A stretch of DNA of 64,000 bases, from assembly GCA_965240325.2 (NCBI GenBank), contig OZ251226.1, positions 124,001 through 188,000 of the forward strand. The letters run 5' to 3'. Position 1 is the stretch's first letter, and the number at the start of each line of letters is the position of its first letter. The DNA is from Rebecca billardiae RCC1528. Its lineage: Eukaryota; Haptophyta. The notes beneath the pieces are model-generated. The model worked only from the letters and a program-made list of their open reading frames with translations, ran no database searches and had not been told where the DNA came from. The position numbers and the translations under genes were made by a program. Positions 13,159-23,822 of this stretch are shown here, in pieces.

Positions 13159-13283
13159 GGCGACGCCGCCGCCGACGGCGGCGGCGGCGCGGACGGCGGC
13201 GTGGGCAGCGTGGGCGGAGGCGGCGGCGGCGCCGACGGAGACTCGGCCGGTGGCGCCGCCGCCGCCGCCGCCGCCGGCGGCAC

Positions 13284-13322
<39 letters not shown>

Positions 13323-14231
13323 GTGTGGCGGGTGGCAGCGGTGCATGCCGGTGCTGCTGCCAGAGGAGGTGGCGGCGGCGCGCGCCGCGTCGGGGGCGGG
13401 CGCGCTGGGCAGCGCGGCGCCCGACCTCTCGCCGCCCACGCTCGCCTCCATGCACGCCCTGGTCGTGATCCCCACCGCGGTACGCGCCACGCGCCCGCCG
13501 GCCTGCCCGCCGGCCCGCCTCCGCGCGCGCCGCCCTTCAGACCCTCCGCGCGGCGCCCGCTGCCCGCGCTTCGGCGGCACGCGCGCGCGGCGTGCCTCGC
13601 GCGCCGCTCACGCCCGTCGCGCGCCTCCGCCCTCGCGCCGCCTCGCCCCGCGCAGCCCTCCGCGCACGCGCTCACGCAGGCGTACCGCGCGCGCGTGCCC
13701 ATCCTCGCGCCCGCCGTCTCGCTGCTGTGCGACTGGGAGCGGCGCGGCGGCATCCTGCCGCCGCAGCTCAGGCAGGGCGCGCCCGCGGCGGGCGGGGGCG
13801 GCGGCGGCGGCGGCGGCGCGCTGGGCGGCGGCGGCGCGCGCGGCGGCGGCGTCGGCGGCGTCGGCGCCATGTTTGGCGGCGTCTTCGGCGGCGGCGGTGG
13901 CGGCAGCTCGGACGCGGAGCGCGAGCAGCGGGCGCAGCCGGCCGCTGCGCCGGGCGGCGCGGCCGGCGCCGACGGCGGCGGCGCGGCCGGCCTCAACGGC
14001 ACGCGCGCGGCGGACCGGTGCTTCGAGTGGGCGTCGCTGCTCGAGCCGTACAGCTGGGCGCACGTGCGCACCTTCAGCTCGTGGGCCGAGCTGCACGAGC
14101 AGCTGCGCGCGCTCGACGAGCTGCGCGCGACGTCGGAGCGCATGCGCGCGCGCAACCGCGAGGTGCGCGCAGAGCTGGCGGGCGCGTGGGCGCAGCTGCT
14201 CGCCAAGGGCGGCGCGGAGGCGGCGGCGTGA
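6778..14231 (+). CDS. giant type II membrane protein: PAN/Apple-like modules plus glycosyltransferase-like region
   Basis: Two exons, 6778-13479 and 13680-14231, give about 2417 aa. The intron (13480-13679, GTACGC...GCAG) is needed to join VVIPTA to AYRARVPILAPAVSLL in a new frame. A short basic N-terminus and one hydrophobic segment (about residues 22-45, CFVALFVLFGVNLFQLVVL) predict a type II Golgi/ER membrane protein. The lumenal part has about five Cys-rich modules beginning GWxC or similar (near residues 90, 215, 330, 680 and 1000), with CxxxC pairs like PAN/Apple domains. Residues ~1175-1500 include VWVYSGDFRSARGL and SPEVAPVRPAWLPLA, which resemble glycosyltransferase acceptor/donor regions. 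The end (CFEWASLLEPYSWAHVRTF, then SERMRARN) resembles the C-terminus of GT-B-type algal enzymes. Modules are linked by long Gly/Ala runs. The glycosyltransferase role is inferred and the exact family is unknown. Confidence 0.6.
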
Positions 14232-14829
14232 GGCGGCGGCATGTCCGCCCGGGCCGTCGGCCGCCCGGCGGCCGCGCTCGAAGCGTCCACGGTCGCAGTG
14301 CTTCACACGCGATGTAGCCTTGAAGTCACTAGCCGCGCTTAGTCCCAGTCGGCATCGTATTCGTGGCGGTCGCGGCTACCCAGACCGGTCTGATTCGGCT
14401 GCGGAGGCACGCGCATTCGGCTTTCAGCGTCGAGAAACCGTCGGCAAGTTCCGCGCCACTGGATTTCGTAAATTGCGCTGGTTGGCGCGCTCCAACCAAA
14501 ACCTGCGCATCCGATCCGACGAAACTCGAGTTGGCAGTGATGGATATGGATGGACCAATCGGGTGCGGCGCTCGCCGACGCCCCTCCCGTGAGTGGCTGG
14601 ACGGCCGGCGGCCGGTGGCGACGCCGGCAACCGCGATCGCTGACCTCGCGCGTCAAGCAGTACCGCAGAGCCAGGTGACCGTCCGCACGCCGCCGCGCCG
14701 CGACCGCAGCGCGCGCACCCACGCGCAGCGCACGCGGGGCGCGCGCGGGGCGCTCACGCACGTCACCTCCCCGCACCCGCGCGCCGCGCCCGCCCGCGCC
14801 GCCGCAGCTCCTCCCCACTCTCCGCAGAC
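14232..14829. other. intergenic region
   Basis: Between the giant PAN-module gene and the B12D-like gene. The first 100 bp are GC-rich 3' flank; 14330-14560 is of lower GC; from about 14690 it becomes GC-rich again and leads into the next gene's 5' UTR and promoter. I see no gene or repeat here. Confidence 0.5.
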
Positions 14830-15409
14830 ATGTCGTTTGAGGGCGTGCGTCCGGGCGGCGGTGTCAACCCCAACCCGCTCGCGGGCGGCTTCACGGGCAT
14901 GAAGGGCGCGAAGTTCACGCGCTTCTGGATCGTGCGTGGCATCGCGCCGTCACGCCGCCGCCCGCGCCGCGCGCCGCCGCGCGCCGCGCGTGCACAGCTC
15001 ACCCGCACGCGCGCGCGCGCCCCCCCACACCAACCGCCTGCCGCCCGCAGCTCGGACGGCCGGAGGTGTGGCCGCTCCTCGGCGCCGTGGGCATCGGCGC
15101 GGTGCTGATGACGTGGGGTCTCGCGCGGGTGAGCGCGCCGCGCGCCTCCCGCGCCCGGCGCCACCCGCCCCGCGCCCACCTCCTCACCCGCCACCGCCCG
15201 CCTCGCCCCGGGTGCCGCAGGAGTTCTCCTCCAACCCGAGGTACGCACTCGCCAAGTCGAAGCGCGCGGACCACGAGGTGCAGTTCGACGGCGCGACACA
15301 GGAGCGCTTCCGCGCCACGCCCATCATCCCGCACCCGAAGAACGAGTTCTCGCTCTTCCCGTTCACCTACAAGTCGCTCGAGCAGCGGACGCGCGCCGGC
15401 CCGCAGTAG
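14830..15409 (+). CDS. B12D/NDUFA4-like mitochondrial small membrane protein (122 aa)
   Basis: Three exons: 14830-14931, 15051-15128 and 15221-15409. The introns are 119 nt (GTGCGT...GCAG) and 92 nt (GTGAGC...GCAG), both phase 0. The spliced product has RFWILGRPEVWPLLGAVGIG followed by AVLMTWGLAR and EFSSNPRYALAKSKR. This matches the B12D/NDUFA4 (MLRQ) family pattern: a PEVxPL motif, one membrane-spanning helix, then an NPxV-like segment. Members are single-pass inner-membrane proteins associated with complex I or IV. The N-terminus is Gly-rich and the C-terminus (NEFSLFPFTYKSLEQR) is longer than in the plant proteins. Family assignment is good; the specific complex is inference. Confidence 0.75.
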
Positions 15410-17000
15410 ACTGGCAGTACTCGGTCCCGTCCGCAGGCGGGATTGGGAATGGCCTGTCGTCGGGCACGGCGACGCCGCGGCGCGGACTCAGCTCTGAGCT
15501 GCGGCCAGGCTCCACCACAAGCGCGGGCCATCGCGCCGGAGTCAGTAGTAGTAGAACAAAATCCTTACAGGGGGGCCCACAATGCCGTATTGGCTGAGTA
15601 TTACTTATTGATGAGTTTTTAAAAAATAATAACTGTCAAGTTTGAAACGGCGCCCACGGGTTGGGCGAAAAAAAAAGATTCGCCCCCTTCTCGCCCTAGC
15701 TCTCAGCATGTCACTGACAGTTACCTATCGCTGTCAGGACATCCGTGATCCGTCACTGACGACGAGTGCCGCGGCACGGCTGCGTACCACTCGGCGGCAC
15801 TTAGTCGGCCGGCTGACGGTTCGGGTTAGGCGCCGCGACAGGTGCGGAGGTCGGGCATTCGGTCGGGTGCACCCGCGCGCTGTCCGGCGCGCTTGCCGGT
15901 GGCTCCGCGGATGTCATGACAGTCCGCGTTCCCCTCCCCGCGCCCGTGTCCGACCACGTCCACGACCGCGCCCGCCACTCAACGCGCGCCGCCCCCACTA
16001 GTGACTAGGCGCTGCGGTGCCAGGCCGCCGAGCCCGATGCGTCAGCGTGCGATTTTGTGCGACAGGTGGAGGTCGGACATTCGGTCGGGTGCACCCGCGC
16101 GCTGTCAGGCGCGCTTGCCGATGGCTCCGCGGATGTCATGACAGTCCGCGTTCCCCTCCCGGCCTCCCCGCGCCCGTGTCCGACCACGCGGCACGCCGCG
16201 CCTGCCCGAACGCGCGCGCCGCGCCGCCCCCGCCCGACGGTGCGCACCTTGGGCGTCTGGAGCTTCGTGCGTTTCAGACTCGACACTTATACTATGCCCC
16301 CCCCGTACTGGTCTGAATCCGTAGCCCAGTCCTATTACCGACCGACGACCCGGTTGATAGTCTGACTCCGCTGCCGCAGGCCGACACGGCGAGAGGTCAG
16401 GTGTCACGGTCGAGCCGCCCGGGCCAACCGACCGTTACCGCCGTAGTCAAAACAATAATCGATGAATCACCGGATTCATCCGTCGATGCTCCGAAGCCTG
16501 ATGAATATGGGGGGAGGTAGCAACGACGACGGCTCCGCATTATTCAAACTTCGTGGGGAGAAGATACTCACTTGAGTGTCCAAGATGCATATGTCCTTAA
16601 CACACTCAGTCATCGGTCAAATGAGTACCCACTGATTGCACGATCGTCAGGCGAGCTGTCTGATTGGTTGCTAACACCCAAGCCATGTTACCCGCGAGTT
16701 TTGCCCGGGAAAGGGCGGGTATTATAAGAAGTTTCCAGATCGGCCTAGATGTGTCGCGCCTGATAGTGCGCTTCGTGGTCAATAGAGCCGATCCCCCATC
16801 CCGGACAACCCGTACGTCCGGGTTTCGTCATGTCAATCTTCGCGCTTCTCACCCAATTACTTTAGCGCGCGAGAATTGCCCGTGGCGGTCGGCCCTCGGC
16901 ACATCAACCTGGGCTGAGCAAGCACGACGCACGTAGTGCCGCAATCACACCAGCCCGCGCTGCTGAGCAACGCCCCACCAGCCAGCCTAGCCCGCCCGAG
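15410..17000. other. AT-richer intergenic region with direct repeats
   Basis: 1.6 kb without a convincing gene. It contains AT-rich stretches (15590-15670 and 16440-16560) and two diverged direct copies of a ~115-bp sequence (15845-15958 and 16067-16188). A palindromic stretch lies near 16800-16823 (CCCGGACAACCCGTACGTCC). The 3' end includes the promoter of the La-motif gene. Confidence 0.5.
15845..16188 (+). repeat. two direct copies of a ~115-bp sequence
   Basis: Copy A 15845-15958 and copy B 16067-16188 share TCGGTCGGGTGCACCCGCGC, GGCGCGCTTGCC, GGCTCCGCGGATGTCATGAC and the end GTGTCCGACCACG. They differ by scattered substitutions and one small insertion in copy B (an extra GGCCTCC-like segment). 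Short palindromes (GGGTGCACCC, GTCATGAC) lie in each copy. Nature unknown. Confidence 0.75.
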
Positions 17001-19986
17001 ATGGAGCACGACGCTGATCCCGCGCAGATCACGCCGCCAACCTCCGCGCCGATCGACCGCGCGCGCGCGCGCAAGTCGCCCAAGTACACCAAGCAGGGCG
17101 GCGCGGGCGCGCGCGGCGGCCGCGGCGGCGGCGGCGGCGGCGCGGGCGCGCACGGCGGCGCGGCGCCGCCGCCCGGCGCGCTCGGCTTGTACGCGGGCGT
17201 GCCCTTCGCTGGCGCGCCCCACCCGATCGACCTCACCGCCCCCGTCCTCGGCGCCAACGGCGAGCTCGTCTTCCCGCCCGGCACGCCGCCCGCGCACGTC
17301 GCGCTCGCCGCCGCGGCCGCCGCGGCCGCGGGCATGCCGCCGCCCGTGCACCTGTCCCCGGAGAGCCCGCCGGCGGGGCTGGGGTACCTCCCGTCGGACG
17401 ACGACCCGGCGCACGAGCGCGCCGTCCTCGCCCACGCCGTCCGCGCCCAGGTCGAGTACTACTTCTCGACCGCCAACCTGTGCCGAGACGAGTTCCTGCG
17501 GATGCAGATGGACGCGGACGGCTGGGTGTCGCTGCCGACGATCTGCTCGTTCAACCGGATGAGGCTGCTCACGCAGGACCTCACGCTCGTCGCCGAGGCG
17601 CTCTCCGGCTCGCTCGCCGTTGAGGTCTCCGAGCGCGGCATCCGCGTCCGCGGCGACTGGCAGCAGTGGCTGCTGCCGGCCGCCGCCGCCGCGGGCGCGG
17701 GCGCGCCCGGCCGCGCGCCGACGAGCGGCCCGCAGTCGCCCGCGGCGGCGCGGGCCGCGACGCCGGGGCCTCTCAGCTACAAGGCGGCTGCCGTCGCCGC
17801 CGCGCGCGCCGAGGCGGACGTGCCCGCGCCCGCGCCCGCGCCCGCGGGGCCGCCGGGCGCGGCGGCGCGGCCACAGCCGCGCCCGCCCGCGGCACAGCCG
17901 CAGCCGCAGCCGCAGCCGCAGCCGCAGCCGCAGCCGCGCGCGGCGGGCACGGAGGGCCCTGGTAGCGGCGTGCTCAGCGTGAGCGCGTGGACGCAGCACC
18001 ACACCCCGCCGCCCGGCGGCTCGCCGCGCCACCACGGCGCCGCGGCCGCCGCCTCCGCCCGGCAGCCGGCTGGCACAGCCCCAGGGGCCGCCCGCGCGCC
18101 GCCGCCGCCGCGGCCCACTGGCCCGCCCTCAGACTCGGAGCTCTCGGCCGCCGAGACGCAGGAGCAGGCGCAGATGCACTCTCGCCGCTCAGAGGTGCGC
18201 GCGCGCGCGCGCTCGCCGCGCTCGCGCGCGCTCGCCGCGCTCGCGCCCGGCGCGCCGCGACGCTGCGCACGCGCGCGCTCAGCTGGACACGCGGCCGCGC
18301 GCCCATGCTTGCGCTTGGCGCGCGCCGCCGTGCCGTGCCGCCTCCCGCCGGCACCGCAGGACGGGCCGCGCAGCATCTCGCGCCGGGACTCGCCCGATCT
18401 GGGGCTGGGCGTCGTCGCCGCCCACGGGGCGGCGCCGCCGGCTGGCGGCGCCGGGGGCCGGGCCGCGGCGGGCGCGCTCAGCGCGGGTGCGGAGTGCGCC
18501 GGCCGAGCGCTGCCACCGGGCGCAGAGCCTGTGCTGCCACCGGGTGCGGAGCCTGTGTCGCCGCAGCCGCCGTCGGCGCGGCGGCAGAAGAGCCGCGGGA
18601 GCCGGGGCGGGCCGAAGCCCGCGGCCGGCGCGGCCGGCGCGTGCGCCAAGGGCAAGGGTTCCGAGGCTGCGATTGTGATCGAGGTGCGCTGCAGGCCCGA
18701 GCTGAGGCCCCAGCTGAGGCCCCCCACACACGTCTGGCGGCACACACGCGCGATTGCGCTGCCGCCGCAATGCGGCTGCGGCTGCGGCCTGGCTGCGCGC
18801 GCCGAGCGGCGCGCGCGTCCACGCCCACCCGCGGTGGGGACCTCGCGCTGACGCCTGTCGCGCGCGCCATGCCTCCGCGGCGCGCGCCACGCCGCGCCAC
18901 GCCGCGCAGGAGTTTGTGCTGCCCGCCGACGAGCCGCACCTGCCCTCTCTCGCTGAGCGCGTCGCGGCCGCCGCCGCCGCCGCGCCGCCGCCGCCGCCGC
19001 CGGCCGTGCACAGCAGCAGGGCGGCGTCGGGCCCTCGCGGCGCGGCCAAGCGCAGCAGCGCAGCCGCCGCCGCGCCGAGCGCGCCGGCCGCCGCCGCGCC
19101 GTCCGCCACCGAGGCTGCGGCGCACGCCGCGGCGCCCGCGGCCGCGCCGCTTCCGCCGCCGTCGCCGCCCACAGAGCCCGCGCTGCCGCCGAGTGCGCAG
19201 CGGCGGCCGCAGCAGCAGCAGCCGCCGCCCGCGCCGCCCTGCGCGCCGCCGTCGGCTCTTCCGCCCGCCGCCTCTGGCGTGAAGCCGCGCCGAGCGGCCG
19301 CGCCGCCCGCGCCGACGCCGCCTGCGACGGCCAAGCCTGCGGCGGGCGGCGCCGCGGCCGCGCGCGCGCCAGGGTTGCGCGCGCGCGCCGGCAGCGGCGG
19401 CGGCAGCAGCGGCAGCAGCGGCAGCGGCAGCAGCGCCGCCCCTCCGCCTCGGCTGCTGCAGCGGCTGCGCTGCGCGGGCGGCGCGCTGCTCGAGCTCCGT
19501 CCGCGCGCGGCGCTCCTCCACTCGCGCGCCGCGCAGGGCTGCCTCGTCCTCGCCAGCGCACTCGCCCTGCGCGCGGCGCCTGCCGCGCACGCCCTCTGCC
19601 ACCGCGCTGGGCTCGGTGGTCTGGTCACGCTGGCGCAGAGGCTGACGGACGTGAGCGCCGCGCGCACGCGCGGCGCGCCGTGTCGCGTCGGCGCCTGTGT
19701 GCTCCATGCCGCGCGCGCGCGTTCCGTGCCGCGCCGCCGCCCTCGCGGCCGCTTGCTCATCCGCGCGCGCCCGCCCGCGCCACGCCCGCCCGCGCCGCGC
19801 GCCGGCTCGGCCACCTGTGCCTGTGCCTTCTGCTGTGTCTCTCGTCCCTCGCGCGTTTGCCTCGCGCAGGGTGTGCTCCACTCGCACGGGCTGATCGCCT
19901 CGCTCGCGTGGTCGGTGGTGGCCGTGCACGTGGTGGGCCATCTGTGGGGGCACCTCGCCCTCGCCTTCTCCGACCGCCGCACCTGA
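17001..19986 (+). CDS. La-motif (LARP-type) RNA-binding protein, 791 aa
   Basis: Four exons: 17001-18194, 18360-18683, 18910-19650 and 19870-19986. Introns of 165, 226 and 219 nt are all phase 0 (GTGCGC, GTGCGC, GTGAGC donors; GCAG acceptors). A La motif (winged helix binding RNA 3' ends) lies at about residues 130-226: VEYYFSTANLCRDEFLRMQM, DGWVSLPTICSFNRM, then the winged part ending in VRGDWQQWL. No RRM is recognisable, which suggests a LARP1/LARP4-like translation or mRNA-stability factor rather than genuine La. The rest is Pro/Ala/Ser-rich low complexity with a poly-QP run (near 17895-17935). The last exon encodes a hydrophobic stretch (LIASLAWSVVAVHVVGHLWG). The first intron has no in-frame stop, so retention would only add residues. 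Which LARP subfamily is unclear. Confidence 0.75.
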
Positions 19987-20864
19987 CGCGCGGCGCGGCG
20001 CGGCGCGGCACAGGGGCGCGCGCGCGCCGTCGAGCCGCGGGCTCGGGCCGCTGCTGCGCCGCGCGCCCGAGCCTGGGGCGGGCGCCGACTCGGGCCTGGC
20101 TGCGGCCCGCTCTGCCTCGCAGTCGCGCGCTGTGCACGATCGAGTGCTGGCAGCGTCGTCGAGTGCTCCCGCGGGCTGCCCCTCCGGGCCCGCCGCTCGG
20201 ATGCCCCCGGCTCCGCGCACGGCTTGGCGCCGTGCCCGGCGACCGGTGGCGCGCGCAGCTGCGGGTCTGTCGACGCCGAGGGCGCGGGGCCCTCGGCGCT
20301 GGGCCCATCAGCGGCGCTGGAACCAGACAGAGGCGGGGGATTGACCGCCGAGCCCTCCGGGCTATGCGTCTGACGAGAGCCGTCGTGCTGAGCCTGAGTC
20401 GGCAGACGCGGCGGCCAGACTGCGCTGCCGCGCACCCGCACCAACTCCGGGTGGAGATGTGGTACCGACGGTGCGGGTGGAAGCTATTAGGCGGGCGGAC
20501 CGCGCGACCGGCGGCGTCAGGCCGCGGTTCGACCGGTCGTGATGTAGCAGTACTATATAAGACTACGATCGACTGCAGCGTCTGCGTAAGTGTTATTACT
20601 ATTAGTAAGTGTGACGACGAGTCGTCGTGATGACGACTAGCTATAACTGACTGAGCAGTCGTGAATACCATTCAGGCGGGCATTGCCGGGTTGCACCCGG
20701 CAATGCTGCATTCACCCCGGTCCTACCGGAATGCAGGGCTCGCCCCGCTGGCCTACAGCTCTGTGACCGTCAGCGCCGCGCGCCACATACCAGGCCACCA
20801 CGACTTCATCAATACTGCTGCACGCATGATGGTACCAGTAGTGACAGAGTACTGGCGGTACCGT
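19987..20864. other. intergenic region with short hairpins
   Basis: GC-rich 3' flank of the La-motif gene to about 20460, then mixed sequence. Two adjacent stem-loops are visible: CATTGCCGGG/CCCGGCAATG (20681-20705), and CTGCATT/AATGCAG enclosing CCGGT/ACCGG just after it (20706-20736). No gene is supported. Confidence 0.45.
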
Positions 20865-21100
20865 GCTGCTCGCATGGTATGGTACTGCTGCGCGCATGGT
20901 ATGGTACTGCTGCGTGCATGATGGTATGGTACTGCTGCGCGCATGGTATGGTACTGCTGTGCGCATGGTAGTATGGTACTCTGCTGCACGCATCGGATCA
21001 GGAGTATGTACTGCTGCTGCGCGCATGGTATGGTACTGCCGCGTGCATGGTATGGTACTGCTGCACGCATGATGGTATGGTACTGGCGGTACTGCTGCGT
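20865..21100 (+). repeat. 22-bp minisatellite, about ten imperfect units
   Basis: The unit is close to GCTGCGCGCATGGTATGGTA plus CT. Copies vary by single substitutions (CGCGC/CGTGC/CACGC) and small insertions (an extra ATG, AGT or CTG). It ends near GGTACTGGCGGTACTGCTGCG. Reading frames through it are repeats of the unit and not genes. Confidence 0.85.
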
Positions 21101-21380
21101 ACCGACCACGCGCCGCATCCACTGGGAGATCTGCGGCCGCAAGAAGCGCGCGCCTTGGCGAGGGCGAAGCATCGTAGACCCGCCTGCGCGCAGTGCTTCC
21201 GCACCGCCGGCCGGGGCGGTCCGGCACTGCTTGCTTGGTGTTTGTCCGGCTTCCTCAGCATCATGACATCATCACAGTCCTCACTCCTTCACCGATCACT
21301 GTGCACCGATCTCTTGAAGGGAGCGAGCAACGGCGGAGGACGAAGCTGAAGCAGTGTGCTCTTGCCGAACCGCGTGGTCG

Positions 21381-21918
21381 GCACACACTGGCACACACTG
21401 GCACACACTGGCACACACTGGCACACACTGGCACACACTGGCACACACTGGCACACACTGGCACACACTGGCACACACTGGCACACACTGGCACACACTG
21501 GCACACACTGGCACACACTGGCACACACTGGCACACACTGGCACACACTGGCACACACTGGCACACACTGGCACACACTGGCACACACTGGCACACACTG
21601 GCACACACTGGCACACACTGGCACACACTGGCACACACTGGCACACACTGGCACACACTGGCACACACTGGCACACACTGGCACACACTGGCACACACTG
21701 GCACACACTGGCACACACTGGCACACACTGGCACACACTGGCACACACTGGCACACACTGGCACACACTGGCACACACTGGCACACACTGGCACACACTG
21801 GCACACACTGGCACACACTGGCACACACTGGCACACACTGGCACACACTGGCACACACTGGCACACACTGGCACACACTGGCACACACTGGCACACACTG
21901 GCACACACTGGCACACTG
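21381..21918 (+). repeat. 10-bp tandem array, 53 units (left arm)
   Basis: 53 perfect copies of GCACACACTG at 21381-21910, then one 8-bp truncated copy GCACACTG at 21911-21918. I see no substitutions within the array. Long reading frames through it (His-Trp-Thr and Cys-Gln-Val repeats) are artefacts of a 10-bp period free of stops. Confidence 0.95.
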
Positions 21919-23042
21919 GCGAAAGCGAGCCTCCCCAAGGGTGGTTGCTCAGGGTCGCCGACTCCAGCGGAGTCCGGCGCCGGAACTTCACCTCCGATTT
22001 TTTGCGGCGGCGCGGCGTGCGGGGCCGCCGCCGCTGTGGCGGGCCGCTCGGGGCGTGCACGGCGTGGGCTCGTGCGGCCGCTGCCGCGCACGCCGAGCGA
22101 TCCGGCGCGGGCTCGCGGCTTGTCGATGGCCTCGCGCGCCGCAGCGCGGCGCGCGCCTTGCCTAGCTTCGCCTGTCTCGCGCCTTGGCCGCCGTGCACGC
22201 GTGCGCCGCCAAACCGCAAGCTCGGCATAGCTCTCAGCCGAGCGTGCACGTGCCTTGCGCGACGCGACGCGGGCATTGCCGGCGGGTGATGTAGCCGTAG
22301 TGCGAGCGCGCGTCGTGAAGCCTCGACGCGGATCGTGAGTGTCTTCAACGTCTCGGTCAGCTGTCGACAACAGCTGACGGCACCAACCACCAATGGACAC
22401 CACGGTCCGCTCCGTTGAACGACTCTCAGGGCTATCGCGACGCTGCAACTCGTGAAGACTAGTCGAGCGTTGTTGTCAAGAAACACACGCCACTATGTCA
22501 TGCGTGCGGGCCTTGCGTGACGATGCGACATGACGATCGCCCCGGCAAGAGAGTCAGTCGTCAAGCTTTGAGCACTGCTCAACGCACAGATGGTCCACGC
22601 GCGTACGCGGCATCGTCTCATTGCTCTCGATCCGCGCCGAGGCTTCACGACGCGCGCTCGCACTACGGCTACATCGCCCGCTGGCAATGCCCGCGTCGCG
22701 TCGCGCAAGGCACGTGCACGCTCGGCTGAGAGCTATGCCGAGCTTGCGGTTTGGCGGCGCACGCGTGCACGGCGGCCAAGGCGCGAGACAGGCGAAGCTA
22801 GGCAAGGCGCGCGCCGCGCTGCGGCGCGCGAGGCCATCGACAAGCCGCGAGCCCGCGCCGGATCGCTCGGCGTGCGCGGCAGCGGCCGCACGAGCCCACG
22901 CCGTGCACGCCCCGAGCGGCCCGCCACAGCGGCGGCGGCCCCGCACGCCGCGCCGCCGCAAAAAATCGGAGGTGAAGTTCCGGCGCCGGACTCCGCTGGA
23001 GTCGGCGACCCTGAGCAACCACCCTTGGGGAGGCTCGCTTTC

Positions 23043-23722
23043 GCCAGTGTGCCAGTGTGTGCCAGTGTGTGCCAGTGTGTGCCAGTGTGTGCCAGTGTGT
23101 GCCAGTGTGTGCCAGTGTGTGCCAGTGTGTGCCAGTGTGTGCCAGTGTGTGCCAGTGTGTGCCAGTGTGTGCCAGTGTGTGCCAGTGTGTGCCAGTGTGT
23201 GCCAGTGTGTGCCAGTGTGTGCCAGTGTGTGCCAGTGTGTGCCAGTGTGTGCCAGTGTGTGCCAGTGTGTGCCAGTGTGTGCCAGTGTGTGCCAGTGTGT
23301 GCCAGTGTGTGCCAGTGTGTGCCAGTGTGTGCCAGTGTGTGCCAGTGTGTGCCAGTGTGTGCCAGTGTGTGCCAGTGTGTGCCAGTGTGTGCCAGTGTGT
23401 GCCAGTGTGTGCCAGTGTGTGCCAGTGTGTGCCAGTGTGTGCCAGTGTGTGCCAGTGTGTGCCAGTGTGTGCCAGTGTGTGCCAGTGTGTGCCAGTGTGT
23501 GCCAGTGTGTGCCAGTGTGTGCCAGTGTGTGCCAGTGTGTGCCAGTGTGTGCCAGTGTGTGCCAGTGTGTGCCAGTGTGTGCCAGTGTGTGCCAGTGTGT
23601 GCCAGTGTGTGCCAGTGTGTGCCAGTGTGTGCCAGTGTGTGCCAGTGTGTGCCAGTGTGTGCCAGTGTGTGCCAGTGTGTGCCAGTGTGTGCCAGTGTGT
23701 GCCAGTGTGTGCCAGTGTGTGC

Positions 23723-23730
<8 letters not shown>
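23043..23730 (+). repeat. 10-bp tandem array, 68 units (right arm)
   Basis: One 8-bp truncated copy (23043-23050), then 68 perfect copies of GCCAGTGTGT at 23051-23730. This is the reverse complement of the left array and about 15 units longer. It runs directly into a (GT)n tract. Confidence 0.95.
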
Positions 23731-23764
<34 letters not shown>

Positions 23765-23772
23765 GTGTGTGT

Positions 23773-23819
<47 letters not shown>
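23731..23819 (+). repeat. (GT)n microsatellite
   Basis: GT dinucleotide tract with two interruptions (GCGTG near 23760 and TACGTG near 23772). It continues directly from the 10-bp array, whose unit ends GTGTGT, so it probably arose by slippage at the array edge. Confidence 0.95.

Positions 23820-23822
<3 letters not shown>

Larger units (their letters stand above)
21381..23730. mobile_element. foldback-like element: inverted arms with terminal 10-bp tandem arrays
   Basis: The left arm (21381-22335) and right arm (22628-23730) are inverted copies around a 292-bp unpaired centre (22336-22627). Each arm has an inner ~420-bp unique part (21919-22335; 22628-23042) that matches with only a few substitutions (for example GCCGGCGGGTGATG versus GCCAGCGGGCGATG on the complement) and an outer array of 10-bp units: 53 x GCACACACTG on the left and 68 x GCCAGTGTGT on the right. 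The 8-bp truncated unit at the inner edge of each array (21911-21918; 23043-23050) is mirrored too. This is the layout of foldback elements such as Drosophila FB, whose long terminal inverted repeats contain short tandem repeats. No transposase is visible. A palindromic assembly artefact is the main alternative. Confidence 0.6.

Noticed and set aside
13480-13679. Reading the giant gene straight through into the Arg/Pro-rich frame ending at 14592
   Set aside because: The frame loses its lumenal-protein character at 13480, while a GT...AG intron restores a protein-like frame ending in a glycosyltransferase-like tail.
20441-20540. tRNA-like B-box word GGTTCGACCGG
   Set aside because: No matching A-box, anticodon stem or acceptor stem could be drawn around it.
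21381-21918. Possible CRISPR array
   Set aside because: The 10-bp units are contiguous with no spacers, and there are no cas genes. The contig is eukaryotic.
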